Of a stretch of 22,048 bases of DNA, positions 14,310-21,771 are shown in pieces. The DNA lies in IMG/VR virus record IMGVR_UViG_3300021511_000028, positions 1 through 22,048 of that record. One strand, given 5' to 3'. A program made the translations under genes and the position numbers. Below the pieces are notes generated by a model. That model was not told the DNA's origin. It ran no database searches and saw only the letters and a list, made by a program, of their open reading frames with translations. Position 1 is the stretch's first letter. Every line of letters begins with the position of its first letter. The DNA is from a virus.

Positions 14310-14963
14310 ATGCCGGCGCAACCCAAAGTGACCGACAAACGGCGCGAATGGAACAAGATCCTAAAAACGTTCGCCGGACCCGGGAACCCTGCCGTTAAGG
14401 TCGGGATTCAGGGAGCCGAGGCGCAAGCCGATCACGGTGGGATCACGAATGTCGGCCTGGGCGTTGTGCATGAATTCGGCGCCGAGATCGCACACCCCGG
14501 AGGGACGCCGTTTGTTGTCGCGTCAATGGGCGGGTCGTCGCGGTCCGGAGGCATGACCGGATCCGGTTCGGTTACATTCGTTCGAAAGGGAACGCCGGGC
14601 GCGATCGGTGTCACGCGACCGCACAAAATATCAATCCCGGAACGTTCGTTTGTTCGGGCGCCATTCATGGCCGGCCTGAAAAGATACGAACGAATGTTGC
14701 GAAAAGGGACCCGCAAGGTTTACGCCGGCCGAATGTCGACCCAACAATTGCTCGGAATCCTCGGCGAAACGATCAAGGGCGATATGCAAAAGGCGATCTC
14801 TCGAGGTATCGCACCTCCGATCAAGGCGTCAACGATTCGCGCGAGGCGCAAACGGTTCGGCAAGGCGTCGTCGAAACCATTGATTGCGACCGGCCAATTG
14901 AGGCAAGCGATCACTTGGGTCGTGGTCGGCGCCGGCGGCGGCGGGAAAAAGGCGGCGAAATGA
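14310..14963 (+). CDS. HK97 gp10-like / virion morphogenesis neck protein
   Basis: This 217-residue protein contains V-K-V-G-I-Q-G-A-E, G-V-V-H-E-F-G-A, I-P-E-R-S-F-V-R-A-P-F, and near the end K-P-L-I-A-T-G-Q-L-R-Q-A-I. This set is characteristic of phage gp10-like tail-completion or virion-morphogenesis proteins, in which V-H-E-F-G and I-P-E-R-S-F are the conserved landmarks. Between them is a Gly/Ser-rich insert (about residues 65-105). A C-terminal basic stretch ends in Gly and Lys. ATG 14310 directly follows the DUF4054 stop. The end overlaps the next gene by ATGA. Confidence 0.8.
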   Translation: MPAQPKVTDKRREWNKILKTFAGPGNPAVKVGIQGAEAQADHGGITNVGLGVVHEFGAEIAHPGGTPFVVASMGGSSRSGGMTGSGSVTFVRKGTPGAIGVTRPHKISIPERSFVRAPFMAGLKRYERMLRKGTRKVYAGRMSTQQLLGILGETIKGDMQKAISRGIAPPIKASTIRARRKRFGKASSKPLIATGQLRQAITWVVVGAGGGGKKAAK

Positions 14964-15316
14964 CAAACCGAATGGCCCAAGTCGTCGCCCGGTTCTCGCA
15001 TTGTTTCGTCGTGATCCGGCGCGAGCCCGGCGAATACATTCGCGGCCGATACAGTCAACCGGAACCCCGGGAATTCCAGACAAGGGGATCGATTCAACCC
15101 GCGACCGACGACGAGATCCAATTGTTGCCCGAGGGAACGCGATCCGACGGGGCGGTTTCGATCTGGACAGAATGCGACTTGAAAATAGGATCGTTGCGTG
15201 ATCAGGAACCCGATCACGTCTTGTTCAACGGGATCGAATACGAGGTTCGCGCCGAGGCCGATTGGTTTCACCATGGGGCGTTCCGCCGATACGTTGCCGG
15301 AAAGGCCGGTCAATGA
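14960..15316 (+). CDS. Putative head-closure (neck) protein
   Basis: The 118-residue protein is beta-rich with I-R-R-E-P-G-E-Y-I-R-G-R-Y, I-Q-P-A-T-D-D-E-I-Q-L-L-P-E-G, W-T-E-C-D-L-K, and D-H-V-L-F-N-G-I-E-Y-E-V. The I-x-P-x-x-x-x-E-L/I-x-x-L-P-E-G pattern followed by G-x-x-Y-x-V recurs in small neck proteins in this genome position. A head-closure or stopper function is inferred from order alone (adaptor, gp10-like, this gene, neck terminator). It is joined to both neighbours by ATGA overlaps. Longer upstream codons in frame are Arg-rich and inside the preceding gene. Confidence 0.7.
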   Translation: MTNRMAQVVARFSHCFVVIRREPGEYIRGRYSQPEPREFQTRGSIQPATDDEIQLLPEGTRSDGAVSIWTECDLKIGSLRDQEPDHVLFNGIEYEVRAEADWFHHGAFRRYVAGKAGQ

Positions 15317-15891
15317 AGCCGATAGTTGAGCCAACGCCTTGGCGCGATATAGACGACGCGATCCATGCGTGGTTTGCGGAATCAACCGGCTTGCAAGCGA
15401 TATGGGCGAACCAAGACGCGCCGCAACCCGATTGGCCGTATGGCATTCTGAATAGGATCGTCGGGTCAACAAAGGTCGGGCAAGACGGGGTGCGCTACTC
15501 GATCGAGGGCGACCGCGTCGACGCGACGTTTTGCGGTTTGCGTCAATTCACGGTAAGTTGCCAAATCGATCTTGGGCCGATCGGGCAATGTCGAGGGTTG
15601 GACGCCAACGCGGTTTTATCGGCCGCACAAATGGCGTTGAAATTCCCGGGAACGCTCGAGAGGTTCAGAGCCGTTGATATTGCTTGTTTTGGAGACAACA
15701 ACCCGATCAATCAATTCGACGTTGTCGTTGGCGACGTTTGGAATTCGCGGGCGCAAATGGATCTCGATTTTTACACGGCGGCGAATGTAACCGAAAAGGG
15801 CGTTGACGCGTTCGAGTCGGTCAACATATCGTCCGACATTCAAGGCTTGGATCCGTCGTTGAATCTCGACGACGAGAATTTTGGAGGGTAA
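15313..15891 (+). CDS. Neck terminator-like protein (LIC_12616 / gp12-like)
   Basis: The 192-residue protein precedes the sheath gene and fits the phage neck-terminator family, often labelled LIC_12616. It has an N-terminal helix with I-D-D-A-I-H-A-W, W-A-N-Q-D-A-P-Q-P-D-W-P-Y-G (the conserved Q-x-x-P-x-P-x-x-P-Y/Y-G region), then alternating beta strands with F-T-V-S-C-Q-I-D-L and A-Q-M-D-L-D-F-Y. Such proteins cap the top of the tail tube and join it to the neck. ATG 15313 overlaps the preceding stop. The stop is near GGAGGG, the strong site of the sheath gene. Assignment by motif and position. Confidence 0.8.
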   Translation: MKPIVEPTPWRDIDDAIHAWFAESTGLQAIWANQDAPQPDWPYGILNRIVGSTKVGQDGVRYSIEGDRVDATFCGLRQFTVSCQIDLGPIGQCRGLDANAVLSAAQMALKFPGTLERFRAVDIACFGDNNPINQFDVVVGDVWNSRAQMDLDFYTAANVTEKGVDAFESVNISSDIQGLDPSLNLDDENFGG

Positions 15892-15895
15892 CCGA

Positions 15896-17200
15896 ATGTC
15901 CCTTAACGATATCGTGACCGTCAATATTTCGACCGAAACAACCGCGCCAAGTCGCGTCGGATTCGGAACGCCTCTGATCATGGGGTATCATACCCTCTGG
16001 CCGGAACGCGCCCGAACCTATGCGTCGTATCAGGCGGTTCTCGACGACGGTTTTCCGTCGACCTCGGCGATCGCACGTTGCGCGCAATCCATTTTTTCGC
16101 AAAACCCAAAGGTTACCTCTGTCGTTGTTGGCCGCGCCGCGAACGCGCCGACACAAGTGATCACGGTTGACGTGATCGACGCCGTTGACGATACGGATTA
16201 CGCGATCACGATCAACGGGACCGAATTCGAGATCGACTCCGGGGCCGGCGCAACGCCAAATTCGATCGCGGTCGCCCTCGCCGCCGCGATCAATGCCGGC
16301 GCCGAACCGGTCACGGCCGGAACCCCAACCCTCGGCGAATTCACGTTGACGGCCGACGTCGCCGGCGACCTGTTCACTTGCGAGGTCGATCGCGCGCAAA
16401 TCACGAAACAAACAACGACCGCGGATCCGGGGATTGTCGCCGATATCACCGCCGTCCGGCAGGCGAACGACGATTGGTATTGCCTCGCCCTTACCTCGCT
16501 TGGCAAGGCCGAGATCAAGGCCGCCGCCGCGTATATTGAGGCCGCGATCAAAATCATGGCGGTTTCGTCGTCCGACGACGATATTCCGACAACCGCCGTC
16601 GACGACCTCGCCTCTGAAATGGCCGCGTTGAATTACGCGCGTACGGTGTTGCTGTATCACCCGGACGCCGAAACGTATTATCCGGCCGCCGGTTGGGCCG
16701 GAATCATGTTGCCCGGCGACCCGGGTTCGGCGACCTGGAAATTCAAAACGATCGCCGGTTCTCCGGTGACGGTGATCACCGAAACCGAGAAAACCAACCT
16801 CGAGAACAAGTCGTGCAACCATTACCGCGAGATCGCCGGCGTAGCGATCACGCAACAAGGCGTTACCTGTTCCGGGGAGTTTGCCGACGTGACCCGGTTT
16901 GTCGATTTCATTCGGGCACGCCTCCAAGAATATATTTATGGGGTATTGGTCAACCGACCAAAGGTCCCGTTTACGGATCCCGGAATCGGGTTGATCGAAA
17001 ATCAGGTTCGCGCCGTTATGTCGTTGGGGATCAACTCCGGCGGGTTCGCCGCGGATCCGGCGCCAACGGTCACCGTACCAAAGGCGGCCGACGTTCCATT
17101 TACCGACAAGGCAAGCCGGACATTGCCCGACGTCGAATTTGCCGCGACCCTAGCGGGCGCAATACATCAATTGACGGTCAACGGATCGGTGACGGTCTAA
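15896..17200 (+). CDS. Tail sheath protein (DUF3383)
   Basis: The 434-residue protein marks the phage as contractile-tailed. Its N-terminal part has S-L-N-D-I-V-T-V-N-I and F-G-T-P-L-I-M-G-Y, its middle W-Y-C-L-A-L-T-S-L and A-A-W-type segments with Y-A-R-T-V-L-L-Y-H, and its end I-H-Q-L-T-V-N-G-S-V-T-V. These match DUF3383 sheath-like proteins. Residues about 83-180 form an inserted beta-rich domain of Val, Thr and Asp repeats, common on the outer surface of sheath subunits. The sheath contracts and drives the tube through the envelope. GGAGGG at 15883-15888 stands seven bases before ATG 15896. The tube gene follows after 16 bases. Confidence 0.9.
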   Translation: MSLNDIVTVNISTETTAPSRVGFGTPLIMGYHTLWPERARTYASYQAVLDDGFPSTSAIARCAQSIFSQNPKVTSVVVGRAANAPTQVITVDVIDAVDDTDYAITINGTEFEIDSGAGATPNSIAVALAAAINAGAEPVTAGTPTLGEFTLTADVAGDLFTCEVDRAQITKQTTTADPGIVADITAVRQANDDWYCLALTSLGKAEIKAAAAYIEAAIKIMAVSSSDDDIPTTAVDDLASEMAALNYARTVLLYHPDAETYYPAAGWAGIMLPGDPGSATWKFKTIAGSPVTVITETEKTNLENKSCNHYREIAGVAITQQGVTCSGEFADVTRFVDFIRARLQEYIYGVLVNRPKVPFTDPGIGLIENQVRAVMSLGINSGGFAADPAPTVTVPKAADVPFTDKASRTLPDVEFAATLAGAIHQLTVNGSVTV

Positions 17201-17216
17201 ACGGAGGGTTTGAACA

Positions 17217-17648
17217 ATGGGAGTCAAAACGTACGACGCTAGCCAAGTCGCAATGTTGTTCGGTCCAATCGAGATCACCGACGGCTTGGCCGACGGGACG
17301 TTTGTTTCGGTTGAGCAAAACGAGGATTCGTTCGCGTTGACCGTCGGCGCCGACGGCGAGGCGTGCAGATCGAAAACAAACAACAAGTCGGGTCGCGTGA
17401 CATTCACGGTTTTGCAATCGTCACTCGCAAACGACCTATTGTCGGCCGCGCATAACCTCGACGTAGCGTCGCCAAACGGTGACGGGATCGCGCCGTTAAT
17501 GGTCAAGGATAACTCCGGACGAACAATCGTCGCCGCCGAAAAGGCTTGGATCGTTCGGCAACCGACGACCGAGTTTGCGCGCGAGGTGTCGAGTCGAGAA
17601 TGGATCATAGAAACCGACGCCTTGAATTCCCAGGTTGGCGGAAACTAG
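17217..17648 (+). CDS. Tail tube protein (DUF3277)
   Basis: The 143-residue protein has the typical DUF3277 line-up: Y-D-A-S-Q-V near the N-terminus, then G-L-A-D-G-T-F-V-S-V, E-Q-N-E-D-S-F-A-L-T-V-G-A-D-G-E, R-S-K-T-N-N-K-S-G-R-V-T, Q-S-S-L-A-N-D, and later I-V-A-A-E-K-A-W-I. DUF3277 proteins form the inner tube of contractile tails, and the position directly after the sheath gene agrees. GGAGGG at 17202-17207 lies upstream of ATG 17217. A 33-base gap with no obvious terminator follows. Confidence 0.9.
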   Translation: MGVKTYDASQVAMLFGPIEITDGLADGTFVSVEQNEDSFALTVGADGEACRSKTNNKSGRVTFTVLQSSLANDLLSAAHNLDVASPNGDGIAPLMVKDNSGRTIVAAEKAWIVRQPTTEFAREVSSREWIIETDALNSQVGGN

Positions 17649-17681
17649 GCGCATTGAAGACCAACCAACGGAGAACGCGCA

Positions 17682-18122
17682 ATGAGTCAAGCGAGGGTTT
17701 TCACCGAAACAATTGACGGCGTCGAATACCGAATGCGGCCATTGCCGCCGCGGGTTGCGTTGCATTTCTTGCGGCGCGTTCTGCAAATCGTCGCGCCCGG
17801 TGTCGGGACAACGATCGACAATGTCGAGGGCGGTTTGTCCGAGATTTTGGATATGTCGGCAAAGGAAATCGGCCTAGGCGGTCTGATCTCCGGTGCAATG
17901 GCCGAGTTGTCTGACAAGGATTTGGATTGGGCAAACGATTTGCTCGCGAAACAATGCGAGGTCGTGAAAGGCCCGAACGAGGCGCCGCGGTTGTCGGACA
18001 TTTTCGACGTTCATTTTCAGGGCCGGATCAAACATTGGTTTTCGTGGGTCACATGGGCGGCGAAAACTCAATATTCGGATTTTTTCGACGACTCGGCGCC
18101 CAACGACGGCCCGCCGAGTTGA
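17682..18122 (+). CDS. Tail assembly chaperone, zero-frame product
   Basis: This 146-residue protein lies between the tube and tape-measure genes, the place of tail assembly chaperones, and is helical throughout: R-P-L-P-P-R-V-A-L-H-F-L-R-R near residue 18, a central hydrophobic Gly/Met segment, then W-A-N-D-L-L-A-K-Q. Chaperones of this type keep the tape measure soluble and help the tube assemble; they are not in the mature virion in lambda-like systems. GGAGA at 17670-17674 is seven bases before ATG 17682. Close to the 3' end is a slippery heptamer, at codons 134-135, and a continuing -1 frame. Most ribosomes should stop at 18120-18122; a fraction is likely to shift and make a longer protein. 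Confidence 0.85.
   Translation: MSQARVFTETIDGVEYRMRPLPPRVALHFLRRVLQIVAPGVGTTIDNVEGGLSEILDMSAKEIGLGGLISGAMAELSDKDLDWANDLLAKQCEVVKGPNEAPRLSDIFDVHFQGRIKHWFSWVTWAAKTQYSDFFDDSAPNDGPPS
18080..18121 (+). promoter_or_regulatory. Programmed -1 ribosomal frameshift signal
   Basis: T TTT TTC at 18080-18086 is a perfect X XXY YYZ heptamer aligned with the chaperone frame. Bases 18089-18098 pair with 18112-18121 over ten base pairs (one G-U), with a 13-base loop at 18099-18111. The stem includes most of the zero-frame UGA. The spacer of 2-4 bases is shorter than the usual 5-9, so only part of the stem may be in place at the shift. Confidence 0.78.
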
Positions 18123-18316
18123 AACAAGGCGGCGGCGGTGTTCCCGTCCCGCAACATTTGGATTGGATCGTTTGGCGCGTCGTTGGGAATCGGATCGCGA
18201 CATTGGAGGAAATAGATCAGCATTATTGCTTGATCGATCTGCTAGACGCGAACGATACTCTTGACCTATTGGCCGAGGCGGAACGGGCAACGACTCCCAA
18301 CACGCCGAGGCGTTGA
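18086..18316 (+). CDS. Tail assembly chaperone frameshift extension (G-T type)
   Basis: Reading after a -1 shift gives a 76-residue extension, for a fusion of about 211 residues. The extension has L-D-W-I-V-W-R, L-E-E-I-D-Q-H-Y-C-L-I-D-L-L-D-A-N-D-T-L-D and a helical, acidic end. That W-I-V-W-R ... D-L-L-D-A-N-x-x-L-D pattern is familiar from the second part of tail chaperones, or from small genes behind them. It corresponds in position to lambda gpT, which recruits tail proteins to the tape measure. The alternative is separate translation from a TTG at 18119 that overlaps the zero-frame stop (65 residues), but no clear SD precedes it. The tape-measure gene starts nine bases after the stop. 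Confidence 0.78.
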   Translation, partial: RRLGAQRRPAELKQGGGGVPVPQHLDWIVWRVVGNRIATLEEIDQHYCLIDLLDANDTLDLLAEAERATTPNTPRR

Positions 18317-18325
18317 GGTGTCGAA

Positions 18326-19960
18326 ATGGTCGTTCGTGAGTTGATCGCAAAACTCGGCCTGAAAATCGACAAAGGCTCGTTCCAAAAAGCCGATTCCGGA
18401 ATCAGCAAGATCAAAGGCGCCGTTGCACGACTCGCCGCCGGGTTGGCTGCCGGCCTCGCGGTCAAACGAATCAAGGATATTACCGAGGAAACCGCGCGCC
18501 TCGGCGACCAGATCGCCAAGACGTCGGAAAAACTCGGCGTCGGCGCGGCCGCATTGCAGGAATTGAGGCACGCCGCCGAGTTGACCGGGATCCCAACGCG
18601 AACGATGGATATGGCGTTGCAACGGTTTACCCGTCGCGCCGCCGAGGCCGCCAAGGGAACCGGCGAGGCAAAGGACGCCCTCAAACAAATGGGCGTGCGT
18701 CTGAAAGATAGCCAAGGGCAACTCCGGCCGACCGAGGAATTGTTGGGCGACGTCGCCGACGCAATGGCGAAAACCAAAGGCGACGGCGACCGGTTGCGCC
18801 TCGCGTTCAAATTGTTCGATTCAGAGGGCGCCGCGTTGGTCAACACGCTAAAAGGCGGAAAGGCCGCCCTCGAGGAAATGCGTCAAGAGGCGCGCGACCT
18901 CGGCGGCATTATGGACGACGAGTTGATCGCGTTGTCGGTCGAATATACCGACGAATCGTTGCGCGCGACAAAGGCATTGCGCGGCGTCAAGAACATGATC
19001 GCGCGAAACCTATTGCCCGTTCTGATCAAGGGCAAACAAGGGATCGTCGAATGGATCAAGGTGAACCGGGAATGGTTGCGGTCGAATATCACCGGCGCAA
19101 TCGACAAAACGGTTCGCGTTGTTTCCGCCCTCGCGCGAGGGATCCGCGTCATAGTGATCGGGTTGCGCGAGGCATGGCGGAACGCCGATCCGGTGACAAA
19201 GGCGTTGTTGAAAATGTCGGCCGCGGCCGCCGTTCTCGCGGTGATCCTCACCTCGCCGATCCTAACCTTGTTGGCGATCGGGTTGGCGGTCGGCCTCGTG
19301 TTGGAAGATTTCGAGAGGTGGCAAACCGGCGGCGTTTCCGTGATCGGCGCCCTGGACAAAAAATTGGGCGGTTTCTTGTCGGCCATTCGCGACGGAGAAA
19401 CCGACCTATTCAACCTCGGGGTTGCTTGGGATTGGTGGACCGACCGAGGGATCGAGGCGTTGAATGTCGTCGGCGAGGCGATCGGCGTTGCCGTCAAATG
19501 GTGGGGCCAACAATTCAAATGGCTATTTTGGGATCTACCGGTGAAGACCGTTGATCGTTTCCTGAAATGGTTTATTGCCAAACTCGAGGGAACAAAGGTC
19601 GGTCAAACAATCGCACGTCTTGCCGGCGCGGCCGGTTCGATTGCGGGCGGCGGCGGTGTCGGCGAGGCGATCGACGTGTTGCGAGGCAAGGGCAAAACGG
19701 CGTTCGCGGCGGCCGGGAATGTCGCCGGCAATCTGCAAGGGCAAGTCGCGACCGCGCCGGTTGGTTCCGTTTCCAAGGGCGCCGGCGCCCCGTCGATAAC
19801 AATGGCGCCGACAACGAACCTCGCGATCCACAACGCGCAAAACCTCGACGAAACGCAATTGGCTGATAAGGTCGGCCAACGGATCGGGGAGGAAAACGAT
19901 CGCATGTTGCGGAACGCGGCCGCCGCCTATTCGACGGCGCCGGAACCGGTCGGAGGTTAG
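18326..19960 (+). CDS. Tape measure protein
   Basis: At 544 residues this is the longest tail protein here except none of the others, and it sits after the chaperone. It begins with an amphipathic N-terminus, then long Ala/Lys/Arg/Glu-rich helices (I-S-K-I-K-G-A-V-A-R-L-A-A-G-L), a region with K-T-S-E-K-L-G-V, common to tape measures of the TP901-like type, and a hydrophobic segment (about residues 300-330) that could enter the membrane. It ends with a low-complexity Gly/Ala/Ser/Thr-rich part. Tape measures set tail length and are ejected ahead of the DNA. At about 0.15 nm per residue the tail would be near 80 nm, a short contractile tail; that is inference. ATG 18326 has GAGGTG just upstream. 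Confidence 0.88.
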   Translation: MVVRELIAKLGLKIDKGSFQKADSGISKIKGAVARLAAGLAAGLAVKRIKDITEETARLGDQIAKTSEKLGVGAAALQELRHAAELTGIPTRTMDMALQRFTRRAAEAAKGTGEAKDALKQMGVRLKDSQGQLRPTEELLGDVADAMAKTKGDGDRLRLAFKLFDSEGAALVNTLKGGKAALEEMRQEARDLGGIMDDELIALSVEYTDESLRATKALRGVKNMIARNLLPVLIKGKQGIVEWIKVNREWLRSNITGAIDKTVRVVSALARGIRVIVIGLREAWRNADPVTKALLKMSAAAAVLAVILTSPILTLLAIGLAVGLVLEDFERWQTGGVSVIGALDKKLGGFLSAIRDGETDLFNLGVAWDWWTDRGIEALNVVGEAIGVAVKWWGQQFKWLFWDLPVKTVDRFLKWFIAKLEGTKVGQTIARLAGAAGSIAGGGGVGEAIDVLRGKGKTAFAAAGNVAGNLQGQVATAPVGSVSKGAGAPSITMAPTTNLAIHNAQNLDETQLADKVGQRIGEENDRMLRNAAAAYSTAPEPVGG

Positions 19961-19963
19961 GCA

Positions 19964-20551
19964 ATGGGTTTGCTCGAGGTCGTGTTTGGCGACAAAAAGA
20001 AAATGAAAATCGGCCTCGTTAAATTCGACGCGTCGGTTTCCGAAACGCACACCAAACGCAATTCTGTTCCGCAACACCCCGTCGAGGTCGGCAAAAACGT
20101 GTCGGACCATATCCGGCAGGAACCCGACGAGATCACGATCAACGGAATCGTGACCGACAACCCGATCATTTTCTTGGCGTCGATTCAGGCCGAATCCCCG
20201 TTGACCGGCGATCTAACGGCAGTCAACGACCGCGCCGATCTCGCCTATGCTGAATTACAACGCGTAATGAATGACGGCGAATTGGTCTCGATCATAACGA
20301 CGTTGCGCGAATATCAAAATATGGCGCTAACCGAAATGGCGATCCAGCGGGACGCGGCGAACGGTAACCAAATGAACGCAACGATCTCGGCCCGCGAGGT
20401 TCGGATCGTGACAACGGAAACAACCGCGGCGCCCGAACCGGCAAACCCTGCAAACACGCCGCCGGTCGAGGCCGGAAAGAAACCCGCGCCGCCGGCGCCG
20501 ACCGGATCGCAATCGTCGGTGTTGTCGTCGTTAACGGGAGTAGGGGCGTAA
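19964..20551 (+). CDS. Dit-like distal tail / baseplate protein
   Basis: The 195-residue protein has F-D-A-S-V-S-E-T, then H-P-V-E-V-G-K-N-V-S-D-H-I, P-D-E-I-T-I-N-G-I-V-T-D-N and, later, L-R-E-Y-Q-N-M-A-L-T-E-M. This is the N-terminal Dit-like domain found behind the tape measure in contractile-tailed phages. It joins the last tube ring to the baseplate. Residues after about 145 form a Pro/Ala/Thr-rich tail that is probably flexible. ATG 19964 comes three bases after the tape-measure stop, with GGAGG at 19952-19956 upstream. The start could not be much earlier because the upstream codons are in the tape measure. Confidence 0.85.
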   Translation: MGLLEVVFGDKKKMKIGLVKFDASVSETHTKRNSVPQHPVEVGKNVSDHIRQEPDEITINGIVTDNPIIFLASIQAESPLTGDLTAVNDRADLAYAELQRVMNDGELVSIITTLREYQNMALTEMAIQRDAANGNQMNATISAREVRIVTTETTAAPEPANPANTPPVEAGKKPAPPAPTGSQSSVLSSLTGVGA

Positions 20552-20552
20552 A

Positions 20553-20885
20553 ATGTCGGTTCTCGAGATCCAAACACGCAACGACCTCGGCGCCTGGAAT
20601 CAACAAACCGACCTAGAACAAACGACGTTCGGGTTTCAATTCCGTTGGAACGATCGAGATCAAGCGTACTATTTCAACATTCTAAACGAGTCGGGCGACG
20701 TGATCCGCGCCGGCGTTCGCGTGATCGTCAATTTCGAATTGCTCCGACAACTCGTCGACGAGGGCCGGCCGTTGGGGAAATTCCTTGCGTGGGATCCGCG
20801 TTCCGATCCGCAACCTCCGGTGTTCGGCGAAATCGGCGACGCGGTGATCCTCACCTATACAGAATCGACAACTCCGGGCCTTTGA
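20553..20885 (+). CDS. Baseplate plug-like protein (Pam3 gp18 type)
   Basis: The 110-residue protein is beta-rich, with F-G-F-Q-F-R-W-N-D-R-D-Q-A-Y-Y-F-N-I, then D-V-I-R-A-G-V-R-V and F-L-A-W-D-P. It ends in V-I-L-T-Y-T. These features and the position between the Dit-like protein and hub match the small plug domain described in the Pam3 cyanophage baseplate, which helps to close the tail channel. ATG 20553 overlaps nothing but begins one base after the upstream stop. Its stop is two bases from the hub start. Recognition is from motif and order. Confidence 0.78.
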   Translation: MSVLEIQTRNDLGAWNQQTDLEQTTFGFQFRWNDRDQAYYFNILNESGDVIRAGVRVIVNFELLRQLVDEGRPLGKFLAWDPRSDPQPPVFGEIGDAVILTYTESTTPGL

Positions 20886-20886
20886 A

Positions 20887-21771
20887 ATGGGAGCCGAGCA
20901 ATTCAATCGTGATTTTTCGGTCACCGTTGGATCGATCCTGATCAACGCCCGAACGACCGAAACATTCAAAACGGGGGAGAGTGCAACGACAACGACATTC
21001 GTTGCGCGCCCGACGTTGCGTTGCCAATTCCAGATCGAGAAAACGAACGAGCCGAAACCAAACAAGGCGACCGTTTCAATCTGGAACCTCGACGAAACCT
21101 CGAGAACGTCGATCCAGACCGCCCGCGTTCCCGTCGAGGTCGAGGCGGGATATGTAGACAACACCGCGATCCTTTTCCTCGGAAAATTGCTAGTAGCAAA
21201 ACACGTTCGCAACGGGCCCGATTGGGTTTCCAATTTCGAGTCGGGCGACGGTTCGGTTGAGTATTCGGCCAAGCGGATCCGCGAGTCATTCAAGCCGGGC
21301 GCCAAGGTTCAGCAGATAATGAAAACGGTCGCCAATCAAATGGGCCTCGGCCTTGGCAACGCGTTTTCGAAAATAAACGAGGGCAATTTTCGAGGCGGGA
21401 TCGAGGAATTCAAAAAAGGGATCTCGTTGAACGGCCGCGCCGCCGATATGTTCGATAACCTAATGTCGACCGCGGGTTTCGAATGGTCGATCCAAGACGA
21501 ACAATTGTTGGTCTTGCGCCCCGACGAAACGACCGAGGATCAGGCGTTCAAGGTGAATCCGGAAACCGGGTTGATCGGGTCGCCCGTCGTCGGCGAAAAA
21601 GGCGTATTGACCGGCAAAACGCTATTGAACCCGAACGCCAACCCCGGGCGCAAAATCGAGGTTTTGACGTCGGAGGTCGACGGGTTCTATAAGATCACAA
21701 AGGTCAAACACGTCGGCGACACCGCCGCCGATCAACCGTGGTATTCGGAGTTTGAGGCAAAGCCGATATGA
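20887..21771 (+). CDS. Baseplate hub protein
   Basis: This 294-residue protein occupies the hub position before the spike. It contains an N-terminal beta-barrel region with K-A-T-V-S-I-W-N-L, A-G-Y-V-D-N-T-A-I-L-F-L-G-K-L, S-G-D-G-S-V-E-Y, then a helical A-K-V-Q-Q-I-M-K-T-V-A part, and a second beta domain with V-L-R-P and Y-K-I-T-K-V-K-H. The plan resembles hub proteins related to T4 gp27 and Mu gp44, which form a trimer that holds the spike. ATG 20887 follows the previous stop by one base. The stop overlaps the spike start (ATGA). No lysozyme or peptidase motif is seen. Confidence 0.82.
   Translation: MGAEQFNRDFSVTVGSILINARTTETFKTGESATTTTFVARPTLRCQFQIEKTNEPKPNKATVSIWNLDETSRTSIQTARVPVEVEAGYVDNTAILFLGKLLVAKHVRNGPDWVSNFESGDGSVEYSAKRIRESFKPGAKVQQIMKTVANQMGLGLGNAFSKINEGNFRGGIEEFKKGISLNGRAADMFDNLMSTAGFEWSIQDEQLLVLRPDETTEDQAFKVNPETGLIGSPVVGEKGVLTGKTLLNPNANPGRKIEVLTSEVDGFYKITKVKHVGDTAADQPWYSEFEAKPI

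Noticed and set aside
15821-16927. A 368-codon open frame on the - strand across the sheath gene
   Set aside because: Its product is Gly/Arg/Asp-rich and of low complexity, and it lies opposite the well-supported sheath gene. It arises because stop-generating codons are rare in the + frame.
18089-18121. Hairpin as a transcription terminator
   Set aside because: No T-run follows and the stem lies in translated sequence just after a slippery site, so the frameshift reading is better.
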